Shown: positions 1-6,873, counted from the first letter of the stretch. The stretch is 14,233 nt of DNA from Chloroflexota bacterium (GCA_003491925.1 DNAU01000228.1:1-14233); one strand, 5' to 3'. A program made the numbers and translations. Notes: a model not told the origin generated them from the sequence alone.

Positions 1-643
1 CGCGGGCGCTCAGCGCGGGGTCATCAGCAAGGACTGTCCCGATCCCCACCAGGATCGCGTCGTGCGTATGGCGAAGGCGATGTGCGTCGGCGCGCGCCTC
101 GGCACCAGTGATCCATTGCGACTCACCCTGGACCGTCGCGACCTTGCCGTCCAGGCTGATGGCCAGCTTGAGGGTGACGAACGGAAGACCAGTTCGGACC
201 CACACCGAGTAGTACTCGATCAGCCGCTCCGCCTCTTCACGATGCTCGCCTATGAGCACCTCGATCCCAGCGCTTCTGAGCTCCGCCAGGCCACGTCCAT
301 CGACGGTAGGATTGGGGTCGATGCCGGCAACGTGCACCCGGGCCACCCCCGCCTCGATAACCCGCTCGGTGCAGGGCCCAGTCCGACCGTTGGTGCAGCA
401 CGGCTCGAGAGTCACCCAGAGTTCAGCGCCCCGGGCCCTCTCACCGGCCTGATTCAGAGCAAGCACCTCAGCGTGGGGCTCGCCAGGTCGGTGGTGGAAT
501 CCCTCCCCGACGACCTCGCCATCCGTCACGATCACGGCACCCACCATGGGATTCGGCGAAGTGGCGAAGTCAGCTCGGCCGGCCAGCTCCAGAGCCCGCG
601 CCATGGGATCGGGTCCCACGGCCAGTCTTGGTGCCCGAGCCAT
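1..643 (-). CDS. ribD: RibD, bifunctional riboflavin deaminase/reductase, 3'-truncated by window edge
   Basis: RibD deaminates the pyrimidine ring and then reduces the ribosyl side chain in the second and third steps of riboflavin synthesis, in the cytoplasm. The first 214 residues are visible. The deaminase domain (about 10-145) has TSPNPMVGAVIV at 28-39, the zinc/catalytic HAE at 57-59, and the second zinc motif LEPCC...GPC with Cys82 and Cys91. The reductase domain starts near 150 with FVTLKLAISLDGKVAT at 155-170, followed by SQWITG and a DAILVGIGTVLADDP stretch, all typical of RibD/RibG. The rest of the reductase lies beyond position 1. The ATG at 643-641 is chosen because GGGAGAG sits just upstream. 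A later Met (residue 14) is possible but has no comparable ribosome-binding site. The gene is preceded by an FMN riboswitch, which confirms the assignment independently. Usual RibD length is about 360 residues, so around 150 are missing. Confidence 0.95.
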   Translation of the reverse strand, partial: MARAPRLAVGPDPMARALELAGRADFATSPNPMVGAVIVTDGEVVGEGFHHRPGEPHAEVLALNQAGERARGAELWVTLEPCCTNGRTGPCTERVIEAGVARVHVAGIDPNPTVDGRGLAELRSAGIEVLIGEHREEAERLIEYYSVWVRTGLPFVTLKLAISLDGKVATVQGESQWITGAEARADAHRLRHTHDAILVGIGTVLADDPALSAR

Positions 644-699
644 AACTCTCCCTGCTCGTGGGGCAGGAAGCTGCATCTGAAGCTGCGGCACTCCAGATG
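643..699 (-). promoter_or_regulatory. Riboswitch expression platform: SD-sequestering hairpin and competing pairing
   Basis: Downstream of the aptamer, the minus-strand arms CCTGC (667-663) and GCAGG (655-651) form a stem whose 3' arm covers the first half of the ribD Shine-Dalgarno GGGAGAG (652-646). The longer 5' segment CCTGCCCC (667-660) is perfectly complementary to GGGGCAGG in the aptamer core (850-843). When FMN folds the core, the SD hairpin can form; without FMN the core can hold CCTGCCCC and free the SD. A second stem, GCATCTG/CAGATGC (700-694 with 679-673), lies between them. No T-run follows, so control looks translational. Confidence 0.6.
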
Positions 700-857
700 C
701 GTCCTCTCTCATCCAGACTCAAAGAGCAGACCATCGCGTCCATCTCTTCTGACTGTCGGCCCCGGAATCGCACCGGATCCTGCTCGGCCAAGACCAATCC
801 TGGCTTCGCTCGCGGACTATCACCGCCGGTCGGGATTTTCACCCTGCCCCGAAGACG
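700..857 (-). promoter_or_regulatory. FMN riboswitch (RFN element) upstream of ribD
   Basis: The minus strand reads the conserved RFN core in order: GGGGCAGGGTGAAAATCCC, then GACCGGCGGTGATAGTCCGC, then GATTCCGGGGCCGACAGT, then AGTCTGGATGAGAGAGGA. The closing helix P1 is CGTCTTC (857-851) with GAGGACG (706-700), seven pairs including one G-U. Length (158 nt) and order match the known aptamer. It binds flavin mononucleotide and turns riboflavin genes off. Only the variable-arm stem was not checked base by base. Confidence 0.95.
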
Positions 858-862
858 ACGCA

Positions 863-871
863 AGAATAGCA
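863..871 (-). promoter_or_regulatory. Candidate extended -10 promoter for ribD leader
   Basis: The minus strand reads TGCTATTCT, an extended -10 (TGn followed by TATTCT). Initiation 6-7 nt downstream would fall at about 857, the first base of the riboswitch P1 helix. No good -35 hexamer is seen 17 nt upstream, which is acceptable for an extended -10 promoter. The call rests on position and motif only. Confidence 0.4.
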
Positions 872-929
872 CTTCGGCATAGGCACTGCCGCCTTTGGCG
901 TCAGCCGGCGTCGCGGGTGCGCTACCCTC

Positions 930-1324
930 GCGCAGCGCCGAACCGGTGAGGTTGCAGAGGTTGAAGGCTCCCTTGGCCTCCCCAGGGGATGCTCATCTGG
1001 CCGGTAGCGGTAGCAGTGTCCGTCCTTGGTTAGATCGTCGAGGACCGCCTCGAAGGTGCGGAGGGTGCGGGGATAGTCGGACCGCCCGGCGCCCCGCAGC
1101 TCGGGCAGCAGGAGCGCCGCATCGACGCGGGGGTCATCGGGGCCCGCTGCCAGCGACCGTCCGGGGTCACGGCGGTGCAGACGCACTCGGCCAGGATCGA
1201 GTCGGCGACGGCGAGCCACCGCCTCGATTGCTGCTCCTCCGCGCCGTCGCAATGGGCGATCAGCCTCAGGCCGGCGGTGCAGATCAGGCGGCTGTGCAGC
1301 CACCGGGCCGGATGTGCCCTGCGC
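930..1324 (-). pseudogene. Remnant of a GH15 family glucanase/trehalase-like gene, frameshifted and truncated
   Basis: Three minus-strand frames together read the C-terminal part of a GH15 (glucoamylase-fold) enzyme. The first segment carries WLHSRLICTAGLRLIAHCDG, aligning with the W-x-H-S...CWVALDRALRLA helix of the family. It continues to TPDGRWQRA, then after a frameshift DDPRVDAALLLPELRG (family DASLLLLPL) and LTKDGHCYRYRPDEHPLG, then after a second frameshift EAKGAFNLCN (family EAEGAFLLC). Each break is repaired by adding one base to a four-base homopolymer (1139-1142 and 980-983). The N-terminal two-thirds of the enzyme is absent, since the M24 gene ends at 1325. Homology fades after GAFNLCN, so the C-terminal end is also lost. 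No start codon or ribosome-binding site serves it. It is most likely a decaying relic; sequencing indels could explain the frameshifts but not the missing ends. Confidence 0.6.
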
Positions 1325-2500
1325 TCAGAGTTGGAGGATCGCCGGCCGCCGCATCGGCCCGAGCTCGGTGTCGACGGTCAGTGCCGGCCAGCCGTCGGTG
1401 TTGGACACCGACCGCGCACCGCCCCCGGCGACGATGAAGGTGTCCTCCGACTTGGCGCCCTGCACCGTCGGGTTCCAGGCGAAGCCGGCGCCGATCGTGA
1501 TGAGGGTGGCGGCGCTGGCCGTGCCCGGCACGACGTCGAACTCCCGCGAGAGGTAGCCGACCGGCCCGCCCTGGAAGTGCGCCCGCCATTCACCGGGAAA
1601 GCCGGCGTCCTCGTAGGCGACCTTGCCGACCTCGACCACGCTCTCCCAGCTTCTTCCCGGGCGCGTGGCGGTGATCATGGCGGCCTCGACCGCGCAGGCC
1701 GCCCGGTGCCGTGCCTCGAGGTCGGCCTGCGGAACGCCCGCGCAGACAGTCCGCGAGCACGACACATTGAGCCCTCCGCGAAGCCCCACGATGATGGCCA
1801 GGGCATCCCGCCCGGTGACGGCGTCGGTCGGTACCGGGTGACGGAAGGCTCGCCTCCGCTCCGCGCCGCCGACCAGGATGAGCGAGGCCAGCAGGCGGCG
1901 CTTCTCCAGCGCGGCCGCGATCCTCGCCGCGAGGTCACACTCCCGCTCGGCCGGCTGCCAGTCGCGCAGGGCGCCCTCCAGGGCCTCGGCGCAATCGGGG
2001 CCCATGGCGGCGAGGCGCGCCGATTCCTGAGGTGTCAGGGGGAGCCTCAGGCCGGCCAGCCCGTCCGGCTCCGGGGTGCCCGGACCGTGACCATCGTTGG
2101 CCAGCCGCGCATCGCCGCTCAGCTCCCTCGCCACCGCGTCGAGTCCCCCGGGCCGGTCCCAGGGTGTCGCCTGCAGGTCGAGGCCGAGCCCGGCCAGGCC
2201 CTCCTCCTCGGATAGCCGCTTCCCCTCGACGTTGGTGGTGATCAGGTGGATCCCGGAAGCGTCGACCAGCGCCCACACCACCCCGGGCTCCTCGTTGCGG
2301 CTCACCCGATCCTCGAGACCGGCGGTCACCCAGGCGAGCCCGGGCTGGCCGGTGAAGAGGGCGGCGTCGTACCCGGATCCATCCAGCCACGCCCGCACGC
2401 GGTGCAGCTTGGTCGAGAGCTCCTCCAGGCGGGACCGGCTGCTGGGAGGCTCCGGCGCCTCTTCCCCCTGAACCCGCGAGCTCCGACGCCCATCCATCAT
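1325..2500 (-). CDS. M24-family peptidase-like protein lacking most metal ligands
   Basis: This 391-residue protein has the two-domain layout of aminopeptidase P/creatinase. An N-terminal creatinase-like domain spans about 25-150 (LDGSGYDAALFTGQPGLAWVTAG) and a pita-bread M24 domain about 155-365. Family landmarks are RHPVPTDAVTG (220-230), HFQGGPVGYLSRE (308-320) and AFAWNP-type GFAWNPTVQGAKSEDTF (339-355). His308 and Glu352 sit at two of the five dinuclear-metal positions. Where classical M24 enzymes have D-x-G...S-D-x-T-R-T, this one reads VGLRGGLNVSCSRT (238-251) with no Asp, and the expected Glu of T-x-E-P-G is replaced in TIGAGF (335-340). It resembles a ligand-poor M24 subgroup I recall from Actinobacteria, so it may be a binding protein or an unusual hydrolase. 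The start at 2500 follows GAGGGAG by five bases; an adjacent ATG (2497) is equivalent. It is transcribed divergently from the sugar locus. Confidence 0.8.
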   Translation of the reverse strand: MMDGRRSSRVQGEEAPEPPSSRSRLEELSTKLHRVRAWLDGSGYDAALFTGQPGLAWVTAGLEDRVSRNEEPGVVWALVDASGIHLITTNVEGKRLSEEEGLAGLGLDLQATPWDRPGGLDAVARELSGDARLANDGHGPGTPEPDGLAGLRLPLTPQESARLAAMGPDCAEALEGALRDWQPAERECDLAARIAAALEKRRLLASLILVGGAERRRAFRHPVPTDAVTGRDALAIIVGLRGGLNVSCSRTVCAGVPQADLEARHRAACAVEAAMITATRPGRSWESVVEVGKVAYEDAGFPGEWRAHFQGGPVGYLSREFDVVPGTASAATLITIGAGFAWNPTVQGAKSEDTFIVAGGGARSVSNTDGWPALTVDTELGPMRRPAILQL

Positions 2501-2667
2501 GGCTGCTCCCTCGATGTCTGATCGTGGTTCGCTGCCACCCGCCGCTCTCCCGGGTGCCAGACGTGAGTGCGCTCCCGCCGGGCGTCCCCGCGGGCGAGGA
2601 GGCTGCCCTTCACGGTGGGGGCGGTGACGGAGGCGAAAGCTTCGGTTTTACTTGCAACATGAACACT

Positions 2668-2697
2668 GATCTATTTCGATTCTGCCAAAACTGTCAA
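2668..2697 (-). promoter_or_regulatory. Candidate promoter for the M24-like gene
   Basis: The minus strand carries a perfect TTGACA at 2697-2692 and, after 18 bases, TAGATC (2673-2668) as a weak -10. Transcription would start near 2661 and give a leader of about 160 nt before the ATG at 2500. The -35 is good and the -10 is poor (TA and one further match), so confidence is low. Confidence 0.3.
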
Positions 2698-2855
2698 CGG
2701 CGAGAATCCTAGCCTTCGGCTCAGACAAGGTCAAGCGCAAGACATCACCTTCTGAGTCCGTGTATCATCGGCAGCCTGATGGCTTCTGGAATCGCGCTCG
2801 ACACCCGCAGCCCGGGGAATCCGTTGCCGTCAACCAGGAATTCGATAGCTTTGCC

Positions 2856-2884
2856 TTGACTTTATGCAAGGGAAAACGAAGAAT
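2856..2884 (+). promoter_or_regulatory. Candidate sigma-70-type promoter for the sugar locus
   Basis: TTGACT (2856-2861) is followed after 17 bases by AAGAAT (2879-2884), giving five of six and four of six matches to the -35 and -10 consensus at ideal spacing. Initiation near 2891 would give a leader of about 87 nt before the aldolase ATG at 2978. It lies in a local AT-rich patch. Confidence 0.45.
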
Positions 2885-2891
2885 AAACGAA
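2874..2891 (+). promoter_or_regulatory. Candidate DeoR-family operator: two AAACGAA direct repeats 11 bp apart
   Basis: AAACGAA occurs at 2874-2880 and again at 2885-2891, an exact 11-bp period, so both copies face the same side of the helix. A weaker AAACAGG follows at 2893. On the other strand the units read TTCGTTT, resembling the TTTCGTTT-type direct repeats bound by DeoR-family sugar regulators such as AgaR and SrlR. The repeats cover the -10 element and start site, as expected for a repressor. The likely ligand-responsive protein is the DeoR regulator at 6874-7647. This is inference from motif and position. Confidence 0.45.
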
Positions 2892-2964
2892 CAAACAGGC
2901 GTGATGACCCACCCCGGGAGCCTCCTCGGCCCTCGGGCCCTTCCACGCCGTCACCCGGTTCGTT

Positions 2965-2970
2965 GGAGGT
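2965..2970 (+). promoter_or_regulatory. Strong Shine-Dalgarno deciding the aldolase start
   Basis: GGAGGT lies seven bases before the ATG at 2978. The same frame stays open back to an ATG at 2864, but the added 38 residues (K/R/P-rich) have no ribosome-binding site, overlap the promoter and are not part of the aldolase fold. Confidence 0.8.
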
Positions 2971-2977
2971 GCCACGG

Positions 2978-3808
2978 ATGACCATGGGAGCGGAGATCCG
3001 CCTCGGGCGGCTGTTCGACGAGGGCCGCAACGCGGTCGTCGTCGCCGTGGATCACGGTCTGTACAACGGACCGCTGGCCGGCTTGAACGACCTGCCCGTG
3101 ACCCTTCGAGACCTCGGCGCCGCTGACGCGATCCTGATGAGCCCGGGGATGGCGGCTCATGTGGGACACCTCTTTGCGCACCGGGGGGCGCCGGCATTGA
3201 TGATCCGGCTGAACTGGGGGACCCAGTACGCCTCCCAGTGGCAGTACCACGAGAGCCGGAGCGTCCCCGTCCTCACCGCCGCCGAGGCCGTGGCCCTGGG
3301 CGCCGACATCGTCCTGGTGGGGATGTCCATCCACACGGGGTCCGAAGCGGTCGACGCCGAGAACGTGGAGATGGTGGCTCGGGCCGTGAGCCAGAAGCGC
3401 GCCGCCGGCGTCCCCATAGTTGGCGAGGTCTATCCCGCCGATCAGGAGGACCTCCCCGCCGACGAGCGGCACGAACGGATCGCCGTGGGCTGCCGCGTCG
3501 TCGCCGAGCTCGGCGTGGACCTGGTCAAGACCTTCTATACGGGTGAGCGCTTCGGCGAGATTATCGCCGCCACGCCCATCCCCGTCCTCGCGCTCGGATC
3601 TCGCAAGCTTCCCCGCGAGGTCGACGCTCTCAAGCTCGCGGCAGAGGCGATCCACAGCGGAGCTCACGGCGTCGTCTTCGGCCGCAACGTGCTGCAGGCA
3701 CGGGACCCCAAGCGGTTTCTGGCCGCCCTCTGTGCCGTGGTCAAGGAGGCCACACCGCCTGAGGTGGCCGCTGACCGCTGCGGTCTCATCGAGGCCGTGC
3801 TGGCCTGA
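2978..3808 (+). CDS. Class I DhnA/LsrF-type (DeoC/LacD superfamily) sugar-phosphate aldolase
   Basis: This is a 276-residue TIM-barrel Schiff-base aldolase, expected to cleave a phosphorylated ketose into a triose phosphate and an aldehyde, or to transfer such a unit. AVDHGLYNGP (23-32) carries the conserved Asp25-His26 of the DhnA/LsrF family. ADAILMSPGMAAH is the second strand region. VDLVKTFYTG carries the presumed Schiff-base Lys184. GRNVLQARDP (235-244) is the family's phosphate-binding end. Length matches the family (about 260-290). The stop overlaps the kinase ATG by one base (TGATG), so the two are translationally coupled, and the third coupled gene is an isomerase. The family includes fructose-bisphosphate aldolase, LsrF thiolase, aminodideoxyheptulosonate synthase and sulfofructose-phosphate aldolase relatives. 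The neighbouring kinase and isomerase favour a catabolic sugar aldolase; the exact substrate is unknown. Confidence 0.85.
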   Translation: MTMGAEIRLGRLFDEGRNAVVVAVDHGLYNGPLAGLNDLPVTLRDLGAADAILMSPGMAAHVGHLFAHRGAPALMIRLNWGTQYASQWQYHESRSVPVLTAAEAVALGADIVLVGMSIHTGSEAVDAENVEMVARAVSQKRAAGVPIVGEVYPADQEDLPADERHERIAVGCRVVAELGVDLVKTFYTGERFGEIIAATPIPVLALGSRKLPREVDALKLAAEAIHSGAHGVVFGRNVLQARDPKRFLAALCAVVKEATPPEVAADRCGLIEAVLA

Positions 3809-5400
3809 TGGGACTGCTCCTGGGGGTCGACGCGGGCACCACCTCGCTCAAGGTGGGGCTGTACGACGACGCCGGCAACGAGCGGGCGGTGGCGGTGGAG
3901 GAATACGCCCTCCAGACCCCTGAGCCCTCGCGTGCCGAGATGGACCCCCAGCTCTACTGGAGATCCCTGGTCGGCGCCGGGCGCCGCGCCCTCACCAAGG
4001 GCCGCGCGCGGCCCGGGGACGTCGAGGCGCTTGCCGTGTCCAGTCAGGGCGAGACCATCATGCCGGTGTCGGCATCCGGGGTCGCGCTCGGCCCGGCCAT
4101 CGTCTGGCTCGACAACCGGGCGGTGGCCGAGGCCAGCGACCTCGCCGCGCAGCTCGACGCCCACGCTGTCTACGCCGCCACCGGCGTTCCCACCATGGTG
4201 CCCACCTGGCCGGCCTGCAAGCTGCTCTGGTGGAAGCGGCACGATGCCGACCTCTTCCGGAGCGCCGCTCACTTCCTTCTGGTGGAGGAGTTCCTCATCC
4301 AGCGTCTCACCGGACGCTTCGTCTCCGAGGCCGGGGTCCAATCGAGCTCTCTGCTCTATGACATCGCCCGCCACGCCTGGTGGCAGCCGATGTTCGACCT
4401 GCTGGAGATCTCCCCGAGCCGGCTCGGGGACCTCGTCGCCCCCGGAACGGTGGTCGGGTCACTGACCTCGGAGGCCGCCGACGCCCTTGGATTGACCACC
4501 GCCGTACGCGTCGTCGCCGGCGGCATGGACCAGGGTGCGGGAGCCGTCGGGGTGGGCAACCTCGCTCCCGGCATCCTCTCCGAGAGCACCGGCGGAGCTC
4601 TCGCTGTGCAGGCCTCGATCGATCGATCAGACCGGGACGCCAGCGGACGGATTCCCGTCTACGTGCACTCCGCCCCGGGCACCTACCTCTACTGCCCGGT
4701 GTGCCCGACCGGGGGGATGGCCCTGACCTGGTTCCGCGACCGGTTCGGCCAGCCGGAGGTGGCTCGCGAGAGGGCGGAGGGCGTCAGCGCCTACGACCAG
4801 CTCACCGGCATGGCCGCAGGTGTCCCGCCCGGGGCGGACGGGCTCATCATGCTTCCCCACCTCTCCGGCGCCTTCAGCCCCGAGTACGAGCCCGCGGCTC
4901 GTGGGGTGTTCTTCGGCTTCACCCTCGGGCACGGTCGGGAGCACTTCGTCAGGGCGACCCTGGAGGCGGTCGCCTTCACCCTCCGCCGCAACCTCGAGCT
5001 GCTCGAGGGCATCGGTGCCAGCGCCGAGGAGGTTCGCTCGCACGGGGGCGGTGCCCGCAGCGCGCTCTGGAATCAGATCAAGGCCGACGTCTGCTCCCTG
5101 CCGGTGGTGACCCTCCAGGGGACGGAGGCCGCGGTGCGCGGCGACGCCATGCTGGCCGGGGTGGCCTCGGGGAGCTTCAGCGACCTGGACCAGGCCTGTG
5201 CCGCGGCCGTCCGCCCGGAGGCTCGGTACGAGCCCCACCTCGAGACGCACGCCGCCTACGAGGCCACCTACCGGCGGTACGTCGAGCTGTTCGACAGTCT
5301 CCGCTCGCTGTTTCGATGGACCGAGCCGCCGCTCGCCGCACCGGAGGGCCCCGGCCGGCCGGCCCCTCTCAGTCAATGGCCTCGGGAGGATGTGACGTGA
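3808..5400 (+). CDS. FGGY-family carbohydrate kinase
   Basis: This ATP-dependent kinase of 530 residues probably phosphorylates the ketose made by the downstream isomerase, feeding the upstream aldolase. The N-terminal phosphate loop GVDAGTTSLKVGLYD begins at residue 6. A substrate-domain segment has PAIVWLDNRA. The catalytic base is probably Asp241 in GGMDQGAGAVGVGN, and the C-terminal nucleotide motif is SHGGGARSALWNQIKAD (411-427). The two FGGY domains are complete. The last 15-20 residues (PPLAAPEGPGRPAPLSQWP) form a proline-rich tail outside the fold. The ATG shares one base with the aldolase stop, and the end overlaps the isomerase GTG by four bases (GTGA). FGGY members act on xylulose, ribulose, fuculose, rhamnulose, gluconate, erythritol and AI-2. 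Residues visible here do not allow me to choose among these. Confidence 0.9.
   Translation: MGLLLGVDAGTTSLKVGLYDDAGNERAVAVEEYALQTPEPSRAEMDPQLYWRSLVGAGRRALTKGRARPGDVEALAVSSQGETIMPVSASGVALGPAIVWLDNRAVAEASDLAAQLDAHAVYAATGVPTMVPTWPACKLLWWKRHDADLFRSAAHFLLVEEFLIQRLTGRFVSEAGVQSSSLLYDIARHAWWQPMFDLLEISPSRLGDLVAPGTVVGSLTSEAADALGLTTAVRVVAGGMDQGAGAVGVGNLAPGILSESTGGALAVQASIDRSDRDASGRIPVYVHSAPGTYLYCPVCPTGGMALTWFRDRFGQPEVARERAEGVSAYDQLTGMAAGVPPGADGLIMLPHLSGAFSPEYEPAARGVFFGFTLGHGREHFVRATLEAVAFTLRRNLELLEGIGASAEEVRSHGGGARSALWNQIKADVCSLPVVTLQGTEAAVRGDAMLAGVASGSFSDLDQACAAAVRPEARYEPHLETHAAYEATYRRYVELFDSLRSLFRWTEPPLAAPEGPGRPAPLSQWPREDVT
5385..5390 (+). promoter_or_regulatory. Shine-Dalgarno deciding the GTG start of the isomerase
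   Basis: GGAGGA sits six bases before GTG 5397-5399, inside the end of the kinase gene. The isomerase frame is open far upstream through the kinase gene (to about 4380), but that upstream part is a compositional artefact and not protein-like. Confidence 0.75.
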
Positions 5401-6785
5401 CCAGGCAAACGAAGATCGGCGTGCTCACCATGGCGCTGCTCGAAGACGCCTACAACAAGACCGCGCACATGCGCCCGGCGGCGACCGAGACAGCGCGTGG
5501 CGTGGCCAGGGCGCTGGAGCCGTACGGCACGGTGGTGCACCCCGGTCTGGTCGAGGACGAGGACCAGGCGGCGGCGGCGGCCCGCCAGTTCAACGCCGAG
5601 GGCGTCGACATCATCGTCGCGATGGAGCTCGCCTACACCAAGGGGCTGGTCCCCGCCCGCTGCTTCCTCGACACCACCGCTCCGGTGCTGGTCTGGAACA
5701 CCCAGCAGATCGGGCGTCTCCAGGAGGGAGACGGATTCGACGTCATCATGCTCAACTCGGGGATGGCCGGCATGCCCGAGCTGACCGCGGCCCTGATCCG
5801 CACCGGCCGGGAGTTCTCGCTGGTCACCTCGCGGTTCGACGACCCCGCAGGTCGGGAGAAGCTCGCCCGGGTGATCCAGGCTGCGGGAGTGCGCAGCCGG
5901 CTCCGCTCCGCCAAGGTCGGCCTGGTGGGTCACCCCTTCGAGGGGATGACCGATCTCATGTTCGACGCCGTGGCGCTGCGCCAGTCCGTCGGTCCGGCGC
6001 TCTGGCCGGTCGAGCCGGAGGCCGTGGCGGTGCGCTTCGGGGAGATCCCCCAGTCCGAGGTCGACGACCTGGTTGCAGCCGAGAGGGCGCGCTACCACGT
6101 CGAGATGGAGGCGGACCTCTTCGAGCGCTCGGTGCGGCTCGCGCTCGCCCTGGAGTCGGTGGCCCGCGAGCAGAGGCTCGACGCCTTCACCGCCTTCGAT
6201 CAGGTCTGGCTGAGCGATCCCCGGGTCGGGGTCATCCCCTCCTACGGCACCGGCCGCCTCTGCGAGGTCGGCATCCCGGCGGCCCCCGAGGGCGACGTCA
6301 CCACCGCGGTCTCCCAGCTCGTCATGCAGGAGCTCGCCGGCCAGGCCACCACCCTCGAGAACTACGTGATCGACTTCGACAACAACGCCGTGATGTTCTC
6401 CCACGATGGCCACGGCAACCCGGCACTGGGGACGCCCGGAGCGGTCGCGGTCAAGCACTCCATCTACTACAAGGGCGTGCACGGGTACGGAGCGGGCTTC
6501 GAGTTCGTCTACGAGCCGGGACCGATCACCAACCTGGCGATCGTGACCGTGGGCGACAACCGCTGGCGGTTCGTGATCTCGGAGGGGCAGCTCCTCCCCA
6601 TGGAGCCGCGGCCGATCTCGGCACCCCAGGCCCTCTTCCGGCACGACACGCTGGCCGTCGACGAGTGGTGCAACGCGTGGCTCCGCGCCGGGGCTCCGCA
6701 TCACATGGGTGCGGCGCGCGGTCGCTGGACCGCTCAGCTCCTCGAGCTGGCGCAGATGCAGGGGATCGAGGCGGTGATCGTCTGA
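5397..6785 (+). CDS. L-fucose/L-arabinose isomerase family protein (sugar ketol-isomerase)
   Basis: This 462-residue protein probably converts an aldose (or sugar derivative) to its ketose using a divalent metal. The N-terminal half (KIGVLTMALL at 5-14, then VDIIVAMELAYTKGLVPA and VLVWNTQQIG) matches the substrate-domain pattern of the fucose/arabinose isomerase superfamily. KVGLVGHPFEGMTD starts the second domain. The metal/active-site region has Glu298 in PEGDV, Asp326/Asp328 in VIDFDNN and His336/His339 in SHDGHGN. The C-terminus has PHHMGAARG with His435-His436 followed by an LLELAQMQGIEAVIV helix, as in the family. The GTG start is chosen from GGAGGA upstream and gives a clean N-terminus. 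It is coupled to the kinase by a 4-bp overlap. Distance from characterised FucI/AraA prevents naming the sugar; D-arabinose, L-fucose, a branched or a sulfonated sugar are all possible. Confidence 0.8.
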   Translation: MTRQTKIGVLTMALLEDAYNKTAHMRPAATETARGVARALEPYGTVVHPGLVEDEDQAAAAARQFNAEGVDIIVAMELAYTKGLVPARCFLDTTAPVLVWNTQQIGRLQEGDGFDVIMLNSGMAGMPELTAALIRTGREFSLVTSRFDDPAGREKLARVIQAAGVRSRLRSAKVGLVGHPFEGMTDLMFDAVALRQSVGPALWPVEPEAVAVRFGEIPQSEVDDLVAAERARYHVEMEADLFERSVRLALALESVAREQRLDAFTAFDQVWLSDPRVGVIPSYGTGRLCEVGIPAAPEGDVTTAVSQLVMQELAGQATTLENYVIDFDNNAVMFSHDGHGNPALGTPGAVAVKHSIYYKGVHGYGAGFEFVYEPGPITNLAIVTVGDNRWRFVISEGQLLPMEPRPISAPQALFRHDTLAVDEWCNAWLRAGAPHHMGAARGRWTAQLLELAQMQGIEAVIV

Positions 6786-6873
6786 TGACCGAGCTGCCAG
6801 GTTGGTGCCGGTCCCGTCCGCGCCTGCCGACGCCGGGCGGGTGGGTCCGCCGCCGCGGACCGGGTGGAAGGCC

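Larger units (their letters stand above)
2501..2977. other. 477-bp divergent intergenic region between M24-like gene and aldolase gene
   Basis: No convincing gene is seen on either strand; short frames here lack ribosome-binding sites and recognisable protein. The half next to the M24 gene (about 2501-2640) is very GC-rich and can form nested stems in that gene's leader, for example CACCCG with CGGGTG. The middle (2641-2720) is markedly AT-richer than its surroundings and holds a minus-strand promoter candidate plus TTCGGTTT (2641) and TTCGATT (2675). The right part holds the plus-strand promoter and AAACGAA repeats listed separately. Confidence 0.6.

Noticed and set aside
62..949. Open plus-strand frame of 295 codons
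   Set aside because: It runs antisense to ribD and its riboswitch, has no protein-like motifs, and the minus strand explains the region fully.
839..1303. Minus-strand frame of 154 codons as an intact gene
   Set aside because: Only its central part is GH15-like; the ends are out-of-frame readings of the remnant and the riboswitch, so it is treated as a pseudogene piece.
2864..2977. N-terminal extension of the aldolase from ATG 2864
   Set aside because: Overlaps the promoter and operator candidates, lacks a ribosome-binding site and is absent from the aldolase family.
4380..5396. Upstream extension of the isomerase frame through the kinase gene
   Set aside because: Arg/Gly/Pro-rich low-complexity translation antiphase to a clear FGGY kinase; the isomerase has its own Shine-Dalgarno and GTG start.
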